Assembly (NCBI GenBank): GCA_022113835.1
Contig: JAILWY010000001.1
Coordinates: forward strand, 15,120,501 to 15,184,500
From: Atopsyche davidsoni
Lineage: Eukaryota; Arthropoda; Insecta; Trichoptera; Hydrobiosidae
DNA: 64,000 nt
Direction: 5' to 3'
Below the pieces are notes generated by a model. The model saw nothing but the letters and a program-made list of their open reading frames with translations, did no database searches and had not been told where the DNA came from. The translations under genes were made by a program, and so were the position numbers. Position 1 is the first letter of the stretch, and every line of letters starts with the position of its first letter. Below, one piece after another: positions 47,401 through 61,785 of this stretch.

Positions 47401-49770
47401 AGACGGGCCGACCCGACGTGTGTAGCGAAACTGAGCACGCATTGAAAACATCGATCGAATAACTGACATGCCATCATCAAATCACAATTCGGATAACAAT
47501 CTCAATCGACAGATTCTAAAATTTCCGAACGGATGTCGGTCGCATCAAAGAAATTAATGGATCAGCGCGACCTTGCATTGACAATGGGAAGGACTCCCAT
47601 TAGGCAGTGCTGAAAGGGAGTTGTTTTTATTGTGTCCGTTCGAAAGTTCTAGAAGCTCATGATCATCAGTTGCCTAGCCTTAATATTGTAATCGCATCAA
47701 TACATTGTCATCCATCGAAGAAGGTAGTGATACAACTAGACTAGATGTTTTGCTTTGGCGTAGCAGAGAAGTTGATTGAATTATTATTCATGGTTTTTAA
47801 GCACCTTCAGAGTTCATAACTGACCACACCTTGAAGAAAAGTGAGGAAGAGGTTTTTAAGCACCTTCTAAAATTGAGTATTTCCCCTTCTTGGATGATGA
47901 TGGAGATATTCTACGAAAATAGAATTCTTGAATGCCAAGAGGCGATACCCAAAAAAATATATTAAAAATCTTTCTTTATCAACATATATGTACGCTACCA
48001 CCTAATCCACACCTTGTCAGCCCCACAACCTGCGCGCATGTTCAGGGGATAGAGTCACAAACCGTATTAAGAAAAAACAAAGAATCGCGTAATTTAATTT
48101 TTAGAAAAAAAAGCTTTCCGGTCGACCAGAAAACTACAGTGACTCCAAAATAAAATCGCCTCGCGCAGTCTATTCCCTTGTCGAGAAGTTTTCGGGTAGC
48201 AATGGGGAATCATTTATTCATCCGACATGATAAAAAATGAGGTGCGACACGCCGGGGGCGATACCTTGTGAATAAGCCATGGCGGGACGAGGATACCATC
48301 TCGGGCAAACACCGGCGCTCCTCGCGTGCCGCACTTAGCGGTCATTTTCCGGTCGGCGCTTTGGAAAATGGGAAAATGGATTCGATTTAAATTGTAGGTT
48401 TAAGCTTAAGGACGACAAGGTTGTTTTAGTGAAGGGTAAACAAATTACCATTATCTACTGGAAAAAGATCTACGCCGCAGGCGGCGTGTTTGGCCGACTT
48501 TCAAGATTTGAATGATGGATGAAGTTTACAACAACAAAAAATTGCACTAGGTTGCTTTGAAGCATCGGCTGGATTTTATTTGTAAAATAATGCGATGTTG
48601 TAGCGAACGTATAACCAGCAACCCTCAACTGAAAATTTACTTCAAGAAAGTCTCCAACTTCACCATACAAGTTCAGAGGAGAAGTTGTTAAACCACACAA
48701 CTCTGTAAGCATGCTTCCTTCTTATACCTCCTCCCCCATTCTTCTGGGGTGGGATATATGCACTCCATACCCAGTTCATCTTAGCAGGGATACTCTTTGA
48801 ACCATAAAAAAGTTAAAAGTATACCATCTTTTTGATGGTTTAATATGAACGGTGGGATATTTTTAATACCACCCTGAAAAATTACTATAATCACTAGAAC
48901 AAAAGTTTAAAAGTAGTCCCCCTATTTATACATAACATTTCACTAGAACCAATTTTTTTATGTTTTAATGTTGTCTAATGTTCAGTGCCTGTAGGAGGCC
49001 GCAAGTAGAAAAAGTGGGTAAACGAGCGGTTCGAAATTATTAAAAGCAAATAAGTCTATGATTTTTTTTTATACAAAAGAAAATAGCTGAAAACTTTTAC
49101 GAGTGAATCGATTATCTACATTGTAATAACCTAAAAACTTTCTTATTTTCTGTGTGATATTTGTGTGTTGCGTGATGCGTATTACCGTAAGCAATATTTT
49201 ATTTTAAAAAATATTTGTGCACGCTCGAGGAGTAAATATACTTTTTAGCGGTCCGTCAGCTGTGCGGGGCCGAATACAACAAATAAAAATAAATTATGCA
49301 ATCAGCATAAACTGCAGCGGGAATCACGCCACTGCATTTACCATAATACTCTCCATGGCGTGTGGCGGAGAGTAAGCGGGTCAGTGGCGGGGGACACGGA
49401 GGAGGTTCTCGGGGGGGCGAACCCGCCACGCGCCGTCCCTGGCCGAGTCTCGGGAGACGCAAGACAATAACACACTTCTCTATTGATCTCGCCCATCAAA
49501 AAAACACAAGCGGAAAATCAGACTTGCTACGTGATAATTACGACAATTCAACGCTTACACGTTTGAACTGACAAAAATTTTGAATTGACTTCGCATCAAT
49601 AAATTTTTGAAGATTTTTCCTATCGTTTTATGTGATTAGCTAAATATTGTGCACAGTAAACTAGTATGAGTGAATAATGCGAATTTATGAAAAATATTTC
49701 ATTTTAAATACATATTAATAACATCGGCTCTGCACTTACATATAGCAAGTAAAATTCTTGCCCAATATCA
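44500..49770. other. Upstream region or intron of the ATP10-like gene, no confident exon
   Basis: No frame with P4-ATPase N-terminal motifs was found. GAAAC-repeat copy F lies near 45095-45130. A 55-bp minus-strand segment (46106-46160) is bounded by splice-like sites but does not fit the phase needed. A segment near 48019 (gccccacaacctgcgc) recurs near 18803, marking a dispersed repeat. GC-richer islets at 48240-48370 and 49240-49460 have no supported exon. Confidence 0.45.
44562..44682 (+). repeat. Degenerate tRNA-like SINE
   Basis: A B-box-like gtgggttcgaattcc lies near 44639, and the tail cgtttcatgtgtgaatcgat matches SINE tails at 50.5 and 63.3 kb. The A-box end is degenerate. Confidence 0.45.
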
Positions 49771-50510
49771 GCGACACCGTGGTTTAACTGGTTAGAGCAG
49801 GGGTCGGCAAATTTATTAACCAAAGAGTCAAATATGTACATTACAGCGTTAAAAAAAATTGGGAGGCAAATCTGTTTATTGATTTAACAAACCTCTATTA
49901 TTATTTAACGCTTCATTAAGTGATGGGTATACCTAATAAAACTTGGTTGATTTATTTATTATATTATTAAACAAACGCCCTTAGGGCGTTAAAGATAATA
50001 TAATACAATTTTGAATAGATAAGAAATAAAAAGTGTAATATAAAAACTTAAGGTAACTGTAATATAAAAAAATAATTATAAGAAATAAATTTTTATAAAA
50101 CACATGTATATATATAGTGTTGTCAATTATATGCAACTACTTAAGATCAAAAAATCAGAATATATTCTCTACAAGTCGCACATAAAAATAAAAATACAAT
50201 AATCGATGAAATGGTTCTGAATAAAAAATTTAATCTATAAATTTAAATCATGATAATGACCGACAAAAATTTAATGCGAACGATGTCCTGGCATCTCCTT
50301 GGAAATTTTTAGTAAGTCCAGTTTGTATGTTGTTAATTTTAATTTAAAAACAATACCCGGGGATATTTGTGCCAGAGCCACACTTAAGGAGTCAAAGAGC
50401 CGCACTTTTCCGACCCCTGGGTTAAAGTAACGAGGCATGATATCAGTATAGATGTGGGTTCTGATCCCTACAAAAAAAATCAAAGATTTTTCTCGTCATG
50501 CGAGAATCGA
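49771..50510 (+). repeat. tRNA-derived SINE split by a hAT MITE
   Basis: The left part (49771-49797) has an A-box-like TGGTTTAACTGGTTAGAG. After the insertion, the right part has gatgtgggttctgatccc (B-box-like) and the tail tttttctcgtcatgcgagaa. Removing the insertion restores a continuous tRNA-like body. Confidence 0.75.
49798..50419. mobile_element. hAT MITE nested in a SINE
   Basis: TIRs are CAGGGGTCGGCAAA and TTTTCCGACCCCTG (inverted, one mismatch). The 8-bp duplication is ggttagag on the left and ggttaaag on the right, one mismatch. The 622-bp body has no long frame. Confidence 0.9.
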
Positions 50511-53500
50511 TTTTTAGAATATTGAATATATTTTTTTATGCTTTAAAAATAAATGAGCGCAGTGAAAATCTTAATAAATATCGCACTTGATGATGACTTG
50601 ATAAGTAAATTACAATTGTGTATTAAATACCTTTCGAGTAAATTGATTATTTACATTAACACAATAGCCAAGGCAGTCGTTCCTTTTAATAATTATAGTT
50701 AATTACGTGTTAATAACACTATAAAAAGGGCCCTCATTACATGGGCGGTTTAATTTAAAATAAATTACTTCAGATTATCAGGGCATGGCTTGTTTAATTT
50801 TTTAAATAATTATTCAATTTGTAGCGTGAGGTTGTTTGGTTTAAATAAAATTTAATGTGTATTCATAAATGCAAATAGTTCGCACTGTGGTGTAAGCCTT
50901 TTTTGATGTGCGGTCTCTTTTTATAAAAACGAAGCAAGAATTAAGCTTGGGGATTTTGGATTCATGGAAATATGGTATAATTGTGCATGTTAAATATATA
51001 CCTAAAAAACAAAATTATTCAGCACACTATTTTTAACCATTTTTATAATTATAGTAAATATTTTTTCAAAATTAAAAAAAAAAATTATGGTTCTATTGTA
51101 GTATGTCATTTTGGAAATTATATAAATAAGATTTTAAACTGAAGAAATGTAAATGATCTAGTACATATTTAGTGCTTCTTAAAAATAACTATGCAAAAGA
51201 TAAAACTGGTATTTTAAAAATTGTTTTAAATAATTTTACATGTGATCACTTTCATTCACATAACAACCATATTTGCATTTCACATGGGATGTTGTGTATG
51301 TGTATGTTTCTTGTGTGTATATATATTAATTAGCAACATAAAATAAAAAAGGATTTGCATATTTACTTTTAGCAAATCACGTCTAAACTCTCTCTAGAAA
51401 TGTTGGTATTGTATAGCCACAGTGGCAGCAAAACGGTGAAAAATAAACGGGATATGAATTTACATAGTCACACTCGTATGTGATTTTTAAATTACACGTT
51501 TTTCAAAAACTATATTGACTCTAGCATAAAAAAAACCACATTATATTTATAATATCTGGGTAAAATGATTCTTGTGCCATATTTAAAGCCCTAAAAACAA
51601 ATTTATATCGTATACAAATTAAGTTAAGAAATTGATTCACATGTGAAATGACGAGATCCTAAAAAAAAAATCGGAACACAGGTTCTGTGATTTCATGTAA
51701 CGATTGACATTCTAGCTCTGATACAAGTTACTAGAAGTTTAAACAAAAATTTGGAAAAGAAGAGATAGATCAACTATTTTTTTATAAAAAGCAATTTAGA
51801 TATTCAAATATTGAGAGTAAAATAAAAACTCCTACAAATTAAAAAAAATATATATTTAGCAATAATAGATTTGTACTGTGTTTATTGCATTAAATACTTA
51901 ATGAAATGTCAACATGTTAGACGCATCTTTTACAAAAATATTAATTAATTGAAGAAATTGATAAATCGAGAAAAAATATATAAATACCAGGAATTTAGAT
52001 GGAAAAAGAAACATTAAAACAAATACATTCGATGATGAAAGATTAACGATTAATGATTAATAATAATAATAATTAATGATTAACAATCGATTCTAAAATA
52101 TATAGTACATTACATTTATATTATAAATAATATGCACAACTTTTCAAAATTAAAAGTGCACAACTCATTTAAAAGATAATTCGACAAAAATATTTAATAA
52201 AAAAAAACCCTATTTTCAGCAATCATAATTTAAATTAATAAAACAACAACTACTACTAGAATCTAGGATTATATATATAAAAAATATTCTAAAATCAATA
52301 CATTGACGTTGGTCGTATTTAATGACATACTCTACAAAATAAGACAGGCTCTGCTTAATTGGACAAATAAGATCGATGATGTCGCTAGCTGAAGTTCTCG
52401 AGCGAACGTCTCCGAGACGAGAGGGCCAGCTCGACATTGACTGAGGACGGCTGGGAGAGCAATTGATGGGCCCACATAAAGCATATCGAGGACCTGATGA
52501 CGCTCGTCTTTCATGACATTTCAATTGGTTCGATCGAAATCAATTGGTATAAAGATGCAAAGCCAAGTGTGCGCACAACTCGTGGCGAATATTTTACTGA
52601 TTGCAATCGAAGGGTGATTGCTCTTAAAAGATATATAAAACTGAAATTAGAGTACTCCAATTTATGGTGAAGTCAATTTGTACTTTCCGAGTGGTGGACT
52701 TTGGAAACGACAGATGCTTATTTGCTCTCCTTCTAGTCGCAATAACGTCATGAAGTTTTCGTTTGTCAGCAAAATAATTATCCTGACGACAGTGAATTTT
52801 TTTCCAGAAAACACTGTATTTGTGAGTCTGTTGTACCATTGAATATTTGTATTATTAAATGTTTTAACTTGATGTTAGACGCAAATTTAAACTTCAAAAA
52901 GCTTTGGTATCACTGAAAAAAGTAGACAAAGTATCACTTCAGCGTTTATTAAAAATTCAATACATCCGTATTTTTTACCTATACAGATTTATGGTATTGC
53001 TATTTTGTGTTTTATTGCAATATTTGAATAATTTATTATTTGCGCGTCAAATGTGTCTCTTGGGTGTGTTTGGGACCTCAAATACTATTCAAACATTTCG
53101 CTTTGAATGTCACTGAGTCACGATTAACAAATGTCGCATACTCAAAAAAAATAACAGGAAGAGATAAGGCTTTGCGGTCTCTACCAATGTGCCGCCGGAC
53201 TCGCAATTACACAAAGTCACTATTAAAATAATAAGAATTGGCAATTCATGAACATTGAATATGGATGCCGTTTTTCAAGATGGTCTCGTTTACGGTTGGC
53301 AAATTTCATATAGTCGACTGTTTAGGAGATAACGATAATTTTGGCTTGTCAGCACTTCTCTTTTTAAAGGCTTTTTATTATTAATTTTTTTTTAATGTTC
53401 GTAATCCCCTAGCCAATTGGCTATCTATATGTGCTATTCAAAACCGCTATTATATTTTGTGAGATAGTTTGACATTGACAGTTTGACGCAAAGGCTAACA

Positions 53501-54070
53501 GTGCTCAGTCAACTTTCAAACAATATTGAGATTACTATGCATGCATTGGCGTACACTGAAACTATCAGACTTTTGAAAATAAATTACTTAGCAGCTTAGC
53601 ATATTTTATTTACTTTACTCATTATTGGCTATTTCAGCTTAGAGCTGAGATCTTTAAAAACACAAGTGACTTCCACGCACAAAAGGCGCACGAACTTTTT
53701 AAACTTGCACGCTACGCATTACTTTCACGTTAAACAGCCAAATCTTATGGTCCCCCTTTCCTGTCTAATTCCACGAATCGCCAACATCTAAAAATAGATT
53801 GTGCATATCTTTTGATGGGTCGAATGCTTGTCACGTTTTCCGCAGCACACCGCTAATCTGCAAAACCCGTGCTTTGTCGGCTCCAGAGTTCTGGCCAACT
53901 CGTCTCCAACTCGGTCAAACCAGAAGTCCGCATTTTTTTTTGTCCCCAAGACTCCTGCCTTCTAATATTTATATTTGCAAAAATAAAATACACCAAACAT
54001 GTTATGCAACCTGAGTCTCTCGTTATTATGGGGTTTATTGTACAATATCAAAATAAAAAAGCATGTAGTT
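50511..54070. other. AT-rich DNA, no gene seen
   Basis: No exon is supported. The 52380-52530 segment is GC-richer and open on the minus strand for about 100 codons, but I see no domain and no matching splice pair. Tail-like SINE remnants occur near 50630. Confidence 0.5.
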
Positions 54071-54079
54071 TAAATTCAA

Positions 54080-54480
54080 TATACGGCAATATTAATTTAC
54101 CGGATTTCAGTTATAACGGATTAAAAATCCGGTCAAATGTAAAAAAAAAAAAAAAGTTTTAAAATGCGAAAATGTAAAAAAAAATTTTTTTTTCGTAATT
54201 TTCGAGAGTTGATTATAAAAAAATAGCAAACTTTTTTTAGTAGGATTATCGAAAGCGAGCGTGTCGATATCAAACAGCAACGTCACTTCACGACGAGTGT
54301 CCGAAGACAATTAAATATAATTTTGTTTGTGTTTTGTATTTTTTATTTATATCACATACAGTGTATTTTCAAAAAAAAATATTATTTGATTTATTTTAAA
54401 CTTATTTTTATATAACGGATTATCGGCTTTAACGGACACCCCCTCCCCCCAATCGGTCCGTTATATCGAGGTTTTACTGT
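54080..54480. mobile_element. pogo-like element relic
   Basis: The right end (ggtccgttatatcgaggttttactgta) is typical of pogo/Tigger termini and is followed by TA context. The left end is decayed, though ggatttcagttataacggat near 54101 resembles the internal complement. Boundaries are approximate. Confidence 0.5.
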
Positions 54481-54674
54481 ACACAATTTTATGAAATATA
54501 CTTTATTAACTAAGTAATTAGGTTTTTTTGTGTATTATAAGAAAGTTTACATCTAAAGCGCTCCACACACGATGCGATAAATTGGTTTAAACAGAGATAA
54601 CAGTTTTTAAAACGAATCTAAAATATTTGATAGCTTTGTTATGTATTTTCCCTGCTTGTTAACAATCATACTCT

Positions 54675-55195
54675 CTCGGAAATATTGTAATACTGTTGTT
54701 CTTACCGATCGACTTAGATCTTATAATTTTATTGCATTAAGGAACACCTGTGTATTTATATGTCTCCGCTAGAAAGTATTTACGACACCTTCCTGAAAAG
54801 CTTCGGGAAAGATACACATTTAAATTGCCATCTGGTATTCTATTGTATCCACCCATGTTGCTAATCCCGTTGGGTATTTCTTATGTTTTCTTATGACATT
54901 CTTACCAAATGTAACTTCATTTTTACCTTAATAAAACTGACCGCTTCGACGGCCAGACCGATCAATTCTGTTATCAAAGTCCACCGAGGAGCGAGCTATG
55001 CTCTCGGGATGGATCATTTATTGTAACTAATTCGACCATCGGCTGTTTGCCGATGTATATATGTATATATTAAATAAACTTCATAATTGAGTATTGAAAG
55101 TGTTATTACTCAAACGTTCGAGAGAAGTCCACCCGGTGTGCATCCGCGGAGTTACGTGTCAAGCAGGTGGCATTCCGAGAGGGGCACACAACAGC
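54675..55195. mobile_element. Possible solo LTR
   Basis: The segment has an LTR-like layout: TATA-like tatatatgtatatatt and AATAAA near 55065-55076, a possible TGT start and an ACA-ending stretch. No internal retrotransposon gene is nearby and no target duplication was confirmed. Confidence 0.25.
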
Positions 55196-55289
55196 TTGTA
55201 CACTTTGTAGTATAAAGAAGTGTCTCGAATCAGTCATAATACAGTTGTTCGCATTTAATAATCCCCCCGTAGATAGACAATCCCCCCGT

Positions 55290-55420
55290 GCGTCCGCCCC
55301 GCTCCGGGGGCGGGCGTGACGTCACGGCCGGGGGCGCCGGAAGTGCCCGGGGCACGTGCGGGGGAAGACAAACTGCGCAACACGTGACGCCACGTGCACG
55401 GGTAACACACTCGCGTGCGC
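55290..55420. promoter_or_regulatory. Promoter-like CpG islet
   Basis: Within ~120 bp there is a GC box (gggggcgggc, 55306), a perfect CRE (TGACGTCA, 55317-55324), an ETS-like CCGGAAGTG (55337) and three CACGTG E-boxes (55353, 55381, 55391). The strand is not determined. The nearest known minus-strand gene downstream is the ATP10-like gene, 11 kb away, so this may be its promoter; that is inference. Confidence 0.5.
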
Positions 55421-55576
55421 GAGTAATTTATTTTCAGCATCGTCCAAGTCGATGGTGTGCGATATCAAACTGCTTTGACAATCGTGAATAATTGATCGTA
55501 AAATCGAGTACTCCTTGTGTACGAGGCGTGCGATGAGTGCAAAATCAAGGAAAGCAGTTTTTTCGTTTTATATTAA

Positions 55577-55888
<312 letters not shown>

Positions 55889-58800
55889 CTAATAATCGCG
55901 CAAATAAAATATTTTACAAAATAAAAAAGTACATTGTTCAGGTATATCTTAGGGCAAGGAATGCTTGCTTTACAGCTAGTATAGACTGAACGAATTATAT
56001 TTATATTTATGAATGTGTGTTGTGCTTGTTTAAGTTTACGTGTGTAGTTTATTTCCAGTAAGTATCGGACAAGTATTTAATAAAACAGATACATTTATAC
56101 GGACAATACGCAAGCAGGGACGCCCGGCCTTCAATTACTCCGCGCCCGGCCGTGTGCTCGCTCGCGTTCGTATGAAAATTATATTTGACTTTCGTATCTT
56201 ATCGCCTGGATAAATCAAAATGAATAGCCGCGCTGTCGAACAGAAAACCTTTTATTTATTTAAGCGAACCAATCCGCTTTACACATATCAAACCGCTCGT
56301 ACAAAATTCATGCGCGCGGTCAGTGCAGCCTGAAAAGCACCGAGCGAATTGATAAAATTAACGAAAGTCTGGGAGAAGAGAGTTGAAGTGGATGCGGGAT
56401 TCACGCCAGTGCCTAGAAGTCTTGGGAGCACATCCAAACTAACAAGACCGCCCCGGGATAAATATATGTATAGTGAGGTGGTCAACAACTTTTTCTGGAG
56501 TTGAAGAAGAAGAATAAAGTGTTAATAATAACTGCGCAATATTTTTTTTAACTATTCTGCAAACATTCAAGTGTACGTAATTTAAAATCCTTTACCCCAT
56601 AGTCACACTAATTTATGAAAGTAAAGGCTCCAAGAAAACTTGGAGGTAGCAAGTAGTATATTATACCTTAATGTAGTTTGCTACATCTCCTTTGAATTTG
56701 CCTTGTTTTGTACCAGAAAATCATATAAAACCTGCTTTAGAGTAATTTTTTCTCAGATATTTTCGTATCAATCTAAAACGTCCATGAATGTTTTTAATAT
56801 CCTGTTTCCCTGCCTCCTCACTAGTATTTATTTTACAGAATAGTACATACAGTAAATCAGCCCCTGAGTCTAACAGAGTGGGTTAAAAAATATTCGAGTA
56901 GTGGTATATCGGCTTCTTATAGAAAAAGTAATAAAATTTTCGTTTGGATTATCTAAACACAAAAAATGCAAGCTCGGTGCCTGAAAACTGAAAAAATATG
57001 TATTATATATACACTTGAAGGCAGTTTTTTTTTAAAGGCATGAATCAAAAATATGTGGAGGTAGTCACAATTTAGCTCGTTTATATTCCGCACAGTCAGT
57101 ATCGGATAGTTTCAAGTCAAAACTGCAAATAGGCAATGCACACAAAACATCTGTAAGCGCATTTCTGATGAGGGGCGTGTTTCCGATGGCGATGCCGATG
57201 GCCCCGAGTCCGCGGACCGCCGCCATGAATACTAACGTTATTGTCACACGTTTAAGACATTTTGGCTGCCGCAAGCGATACCAGGAAATTTCGATTTAAT
57301 TTAAAAAAACTTTTTCAAGGTATTCCTCGGCTGGCACGTGGCAGGTGCTTTTGTTCGGCACAATTCAAACTCGCCTTTCCTCATAAAAAAATTAATTCAC
57401 TCTCCCATCGATGCTTATCTCTTTTAGATATTTATTATATATATATATATATTTATATATATTTAATTCGTTCCAAACCGCTGCGAACACACGTTAAACA
57501 CCGAAACACTGATTAAAAAAATAACGGCCCATAGCGCTGTTATAAATATTTTAAAATATATACAGTAGTAAATGTTAATTGTTTTTGACCGTACGAGAAT
57601 TAATTCAGTTAAGGTAAGTTATTCAACGTATGTTTTCCAGTTAAGGAAGTTATTCAATATGTGTAACGGTAAGACAGACATTCTTGCTTTTTCTGTGTAC
57701 ACTCCAGTAGCAAGACACTTCTTTATAAGAGTAAGGGGCCGCAAGCGGTTTGAATCGATAAGAGGAAAGTGTGACTCTCCAGCTTGCTTCAGAATCAGAA
57801 ATACATTGAAACCTGTTTTATTTTTTTTTTAAATTTCAGCAGAGGTAAAAAAACATATTTTCTTACAGGATTCAAATATCGGACCTCATGGTGGATTAAA
57901 ACGAGCATGAACCACGAAGCAGTCAGGGTTTTGGAAGTTATCGGGGTAATCTCCCCGCTGTGGTAACCCCCCATCTAGTCAGCAGGAGGAGTAGAAGTAA
58001 AAGTTTCTTCTAACATACAGACGGGATGATGGCTCTCCTGTAGATCCAGAACCAGTGTTTGCCTACTTCAAAGATATTTAACGATCCAAATTACATATTA
58101 TAAGCAAACTACGAAGCCACGGCCGGCTGCCCGAGCGGGCATCACGTTTATAAGTGGACGCCTATTTGCGTACCCAAACGTTACGCCGTTCTGTATTCCG
58201 GGAGTGATCCATACGTTATTGTAAAGTCCAAATGTAAGGCGTTTGAACCTGACCTTTGCACGTATTCCTCAGAAGTTTACCATGAAGTAACCGTCTAATC
58301 AAATCCACTTCAAACTTCAAAGGCCACGTGGTCTTAACGCATCTGCGAGACTGATCTGGGGTTTTAAACTGGACATAGAAAAGAAATGAAAAAATCTTTC
58401 TGATTTAATGATATATTGATTTAATGAGATAAACTCAAATGATCGTGCATAACCGTGGTTTCGTACCGATCGTGGTGTTTTGGATTCAATTCCGAGTGGA
58501 GGCTCGTTTCATTCTGTTAAAAACGTATTAACAATTTCCAAATTCAAAAGAGAGATAAAAGCCTCTCTGATTTTTTTGCGATTTCACTGACAACACAAAG
58601 CAACCGCTGGAAACAAGGCAGACATTTTTTTTTTCAAGTAAATAATGTAAACTCTCAAATGAAACCGTAACATGTTTCGTTTTTACAATTAGATTGGGCA
58701 TGTAAAATAAACATCAAATGTCGCTTATGCGGCTTATCACTTCTTATCCCATATGCATGTGTCGTTTTTGGCTTACTGGTAACCTTAACCCAAATTCTCC

Positions 58801-61687
58801 ACATTTAAACATGAGATATAAACCAACGCTGTAAAAAAAAATACAGTCAACAAGCACATTTAAAACGAAACACCTAACAGATATAGACTGATGGAAGTTT
58901 AAAAATACACTCATAAATTACAACTAAAATTTATCAAGGTCTGAGTGGGATTTTATTGCTCATTTTAAAGCAATTTATTTCAGGATCAGTTGATTTTAAA
59001 TATTTATCAATAGCTTTTCGTGATAATGAGATGTATATCAATCAATAATCATTTCCTTTCGATTAAAAATCAAATTAATAAACATCCCGAATCCATAATA
59101 TAGCAGTTTTATATTGGTAAAATTACAAAAAAAATATTAGACACATTATGTGATAAATAATCAGAAAACATTGGGTTCTACGCAGATCGATAAATTTGAT
59201 ATTTGCAATGTAATAACCTAAACTCTATATATTTTTTTAAATTTTATTATATATATTAATACAACTGCACGACGTCTGAATATATAAAAAAAATCATAAA
59301 ACAAACGTAAACATGTGTTTTCACTAACGGTCGGTATACAAGCTTCGCGTATAAGACAAGTTCCACAATAAAAGAATACCGCCATTCGCAAAGCGATATC
59401 TTGTCATAAATTATACAGAATATTGCAAAACAAACTTAGAAGTCTGCCAAAAAAAAAACTGACATCCATTTCTATTTACATGAAAATGCATTTTAAAAAA
59501 CTTCAATTATAAGTATCTTAAATTAGGCGATATATTTCCGAAAGACTTAATCACGCGATGATCATCGAAGAATTTACATCGGTATCTGATATTAAGACAC
59601 TGGAGGGTAATTTTAGTAAAAGCAAGCAACTAAAATTCCTAAATCCAGAATTGGAAATTCCAATCGAGCCACAAGGGTTTACACCTGAGACCCCACGATT
59701 TAGACAATCGCTACACCACGAGCAGCTGTAGACACTGAAAAGATTTCGCCTTTTCAGTGTTAATATAAGAATTATCACAATAAATCTTCTGAATAAAAAA
59801 TAGAAACAACCAGAAAATAAAAAGTTCAATGCAGAAGAATATATTCAACATTTGTTCCGCAAATTATATTTTGATAGGTTATACTTCATAGGTAACTGCA
59901 ATTTTCCGTGTTGTACTACCTATCCAGGTCATCATAAAATAAAACAATAGAAACAACCCAAGAGATAATGATCGGAAAATAAGAATTATAATATTTGGAA
60001 AAATAACACGTTTGTAAAAATGCATCGTTTGTAATGCATCGTTGTTTGATAATTTAATGTAACTTGATAGGTTATTTCGTCCTGCCCGCGTCGAGCTACC
60101 TTTCCAGGTCACCCGGCAGGTGAGAAGGTTGTGGCCGGACTCCCTGATCCGGGGGTTCCCCGGGCAATGAACCCTATACCGAAGGCTGTAGCGAGTATCT
60201 GCCGACCCGATCGATGTCACGGTCACTTCATATCCAAGTCGTACCGACGCCGAAAAAGGGAGGCGAGGTCGGAAATACTTCCGGGAATTCGTATAAGTGA
60301 AAATTTTCGGGAATTCATAAAAGTTGTAGTAACGAACATCTTTCAAGTAATAATAGACTGGTTCGATTACACAGTGATTATCATAAATATATTGCACGAC
60401 ATGTTTTTTTTAAATTAAAAGTTTATTTAAAGGTAGATCTATTAGAAAAAAGAAAGACGTAGCAAAACTATCAAGGGGGGTGCATACAAAAAGTTTGCCA
60501 CCACTGGCGTGCTTTGAGATAAAAAAATATTACCACGCACGTTTAATATAACCAACGTAATATTTCGGTACAAAAATTAAGGCGAGTGCGTAGGTAATCG
60601 AATTGTTTTCTTTTTTTAACAACGAAAAATTGTGCTCTGACGGAAATAATCCATACGAACATAGCTATTAATATAATTAAGCATTTGCGTACGTTCTCCA
60701 GGCGGTGAAAGTCTCAGTGTATTATTTAATTATATTCATGTAAACTGTAATTTGATGATGTCACAATACTCATGACAATTTAATGAAATCATTATAAAAT
60801 ATGTAAAATTATATATCCTTATATAGCTCCTGTTATTGTTTCTGTAGCCTGCTGCAGGAGAATCAGTACTAAACGCCAGAGTCTTGTAAGGAAATGATAT
60901 ATAATAATGCTATTGGGCAGCAGCAATACGCAGACTTTTCCTACCAATATAAAACTGCGGTGAAGAAGGAACCACTACACTATTTTTCCTTTAGAAAACC
61001 ATGAACACTGGCTCAGCATGAGTATATGCTCAGTGAAATGGTCGCCAACCTCTTCTGAGGAGCGGCACTTCATGAAGAAGATATATATTCGTTTTTCTAC
61101 CGTTTGAGCACAATTTAACAATTCACACACATATGTTATCGAATTTGCGAGTCGTTGAGGCTAGTACGTGTGGCATGAACTCTGGCAGATCTAGGAGGTC
61201 TCGCACACTCGCTTTAAGTTAGCCCGTGTGCATGGCATCTCGTATCCTCGGCAGGTCTCGGGTCGTTGACCGCAAGGCACGATATGTCAACCTCCAGCCC
61301 GAAGAGGCAATGCATTTCGGCTGTTATGGAAATAATAGTTATATTATTGTCTTACGTGAGGAGGCTGACGGACTAACAGACTTTAAATAGAGTTGAACGG
61401 CACAAAGCGGCAAGGAGCGAAAAGGCACAATAGTTTATTTTAATTTATTAAACTACCAGTTAGATAATACCATCGGTTGATTTGTCTTGCCGTTATACCT
61501 GCAGTTTGTATACAAATAACAAAGCATGTCCTAAAGCGTATTTTCATACAATATTTCTGTACGATAAGAATAAAATGATATTACAATTCTGTTAAAATAT
61601 AAATTGTCTTCGTATTCAAATCAATGCAATGTGAACTGATGCAGATTTAGTATAATTTCCTTGAAATATACTGAATCGGACAGAGCC

Positions 61688-61785
61688 GCGATTACTTCTA
61701 AATGCCTCTCATTGCTTCTAACTGCTTTAGATTGCTTCGAACTGTTTTTAATTGCTCCTGCTTCTAACTGCTTCTTTGCTTGCCT
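61688..61785. repeat. Degenerate tandem repeat (attgcttctaactg)
   Basis: Five or so imperfect copies of a roughly 15-20-base unit (ttgcttctaactgctt and variants) follow each other. No coding sense was seen. Confidence 0.5.

Noticed and set aside
52216..52524. Minus-strand frame of 102 codons
   Set aside because: Only the first third has balanced composition; no domain and no matching splice sites. Kept as unexplained.
57065..57274. Minus-strand ATG with GC-rich start (MAAVRGLGAIGIAIG)
   Set aside because: A mitochondrial-type leader was considered, but there is no continuation or splice support.
59879..60397. Minus-strand frame of 172 codons
   Set aside because: No motif, unlike coding in composition, and it crosses a repeated phrase (gataggttat...ccaggtca) present twice nearby.
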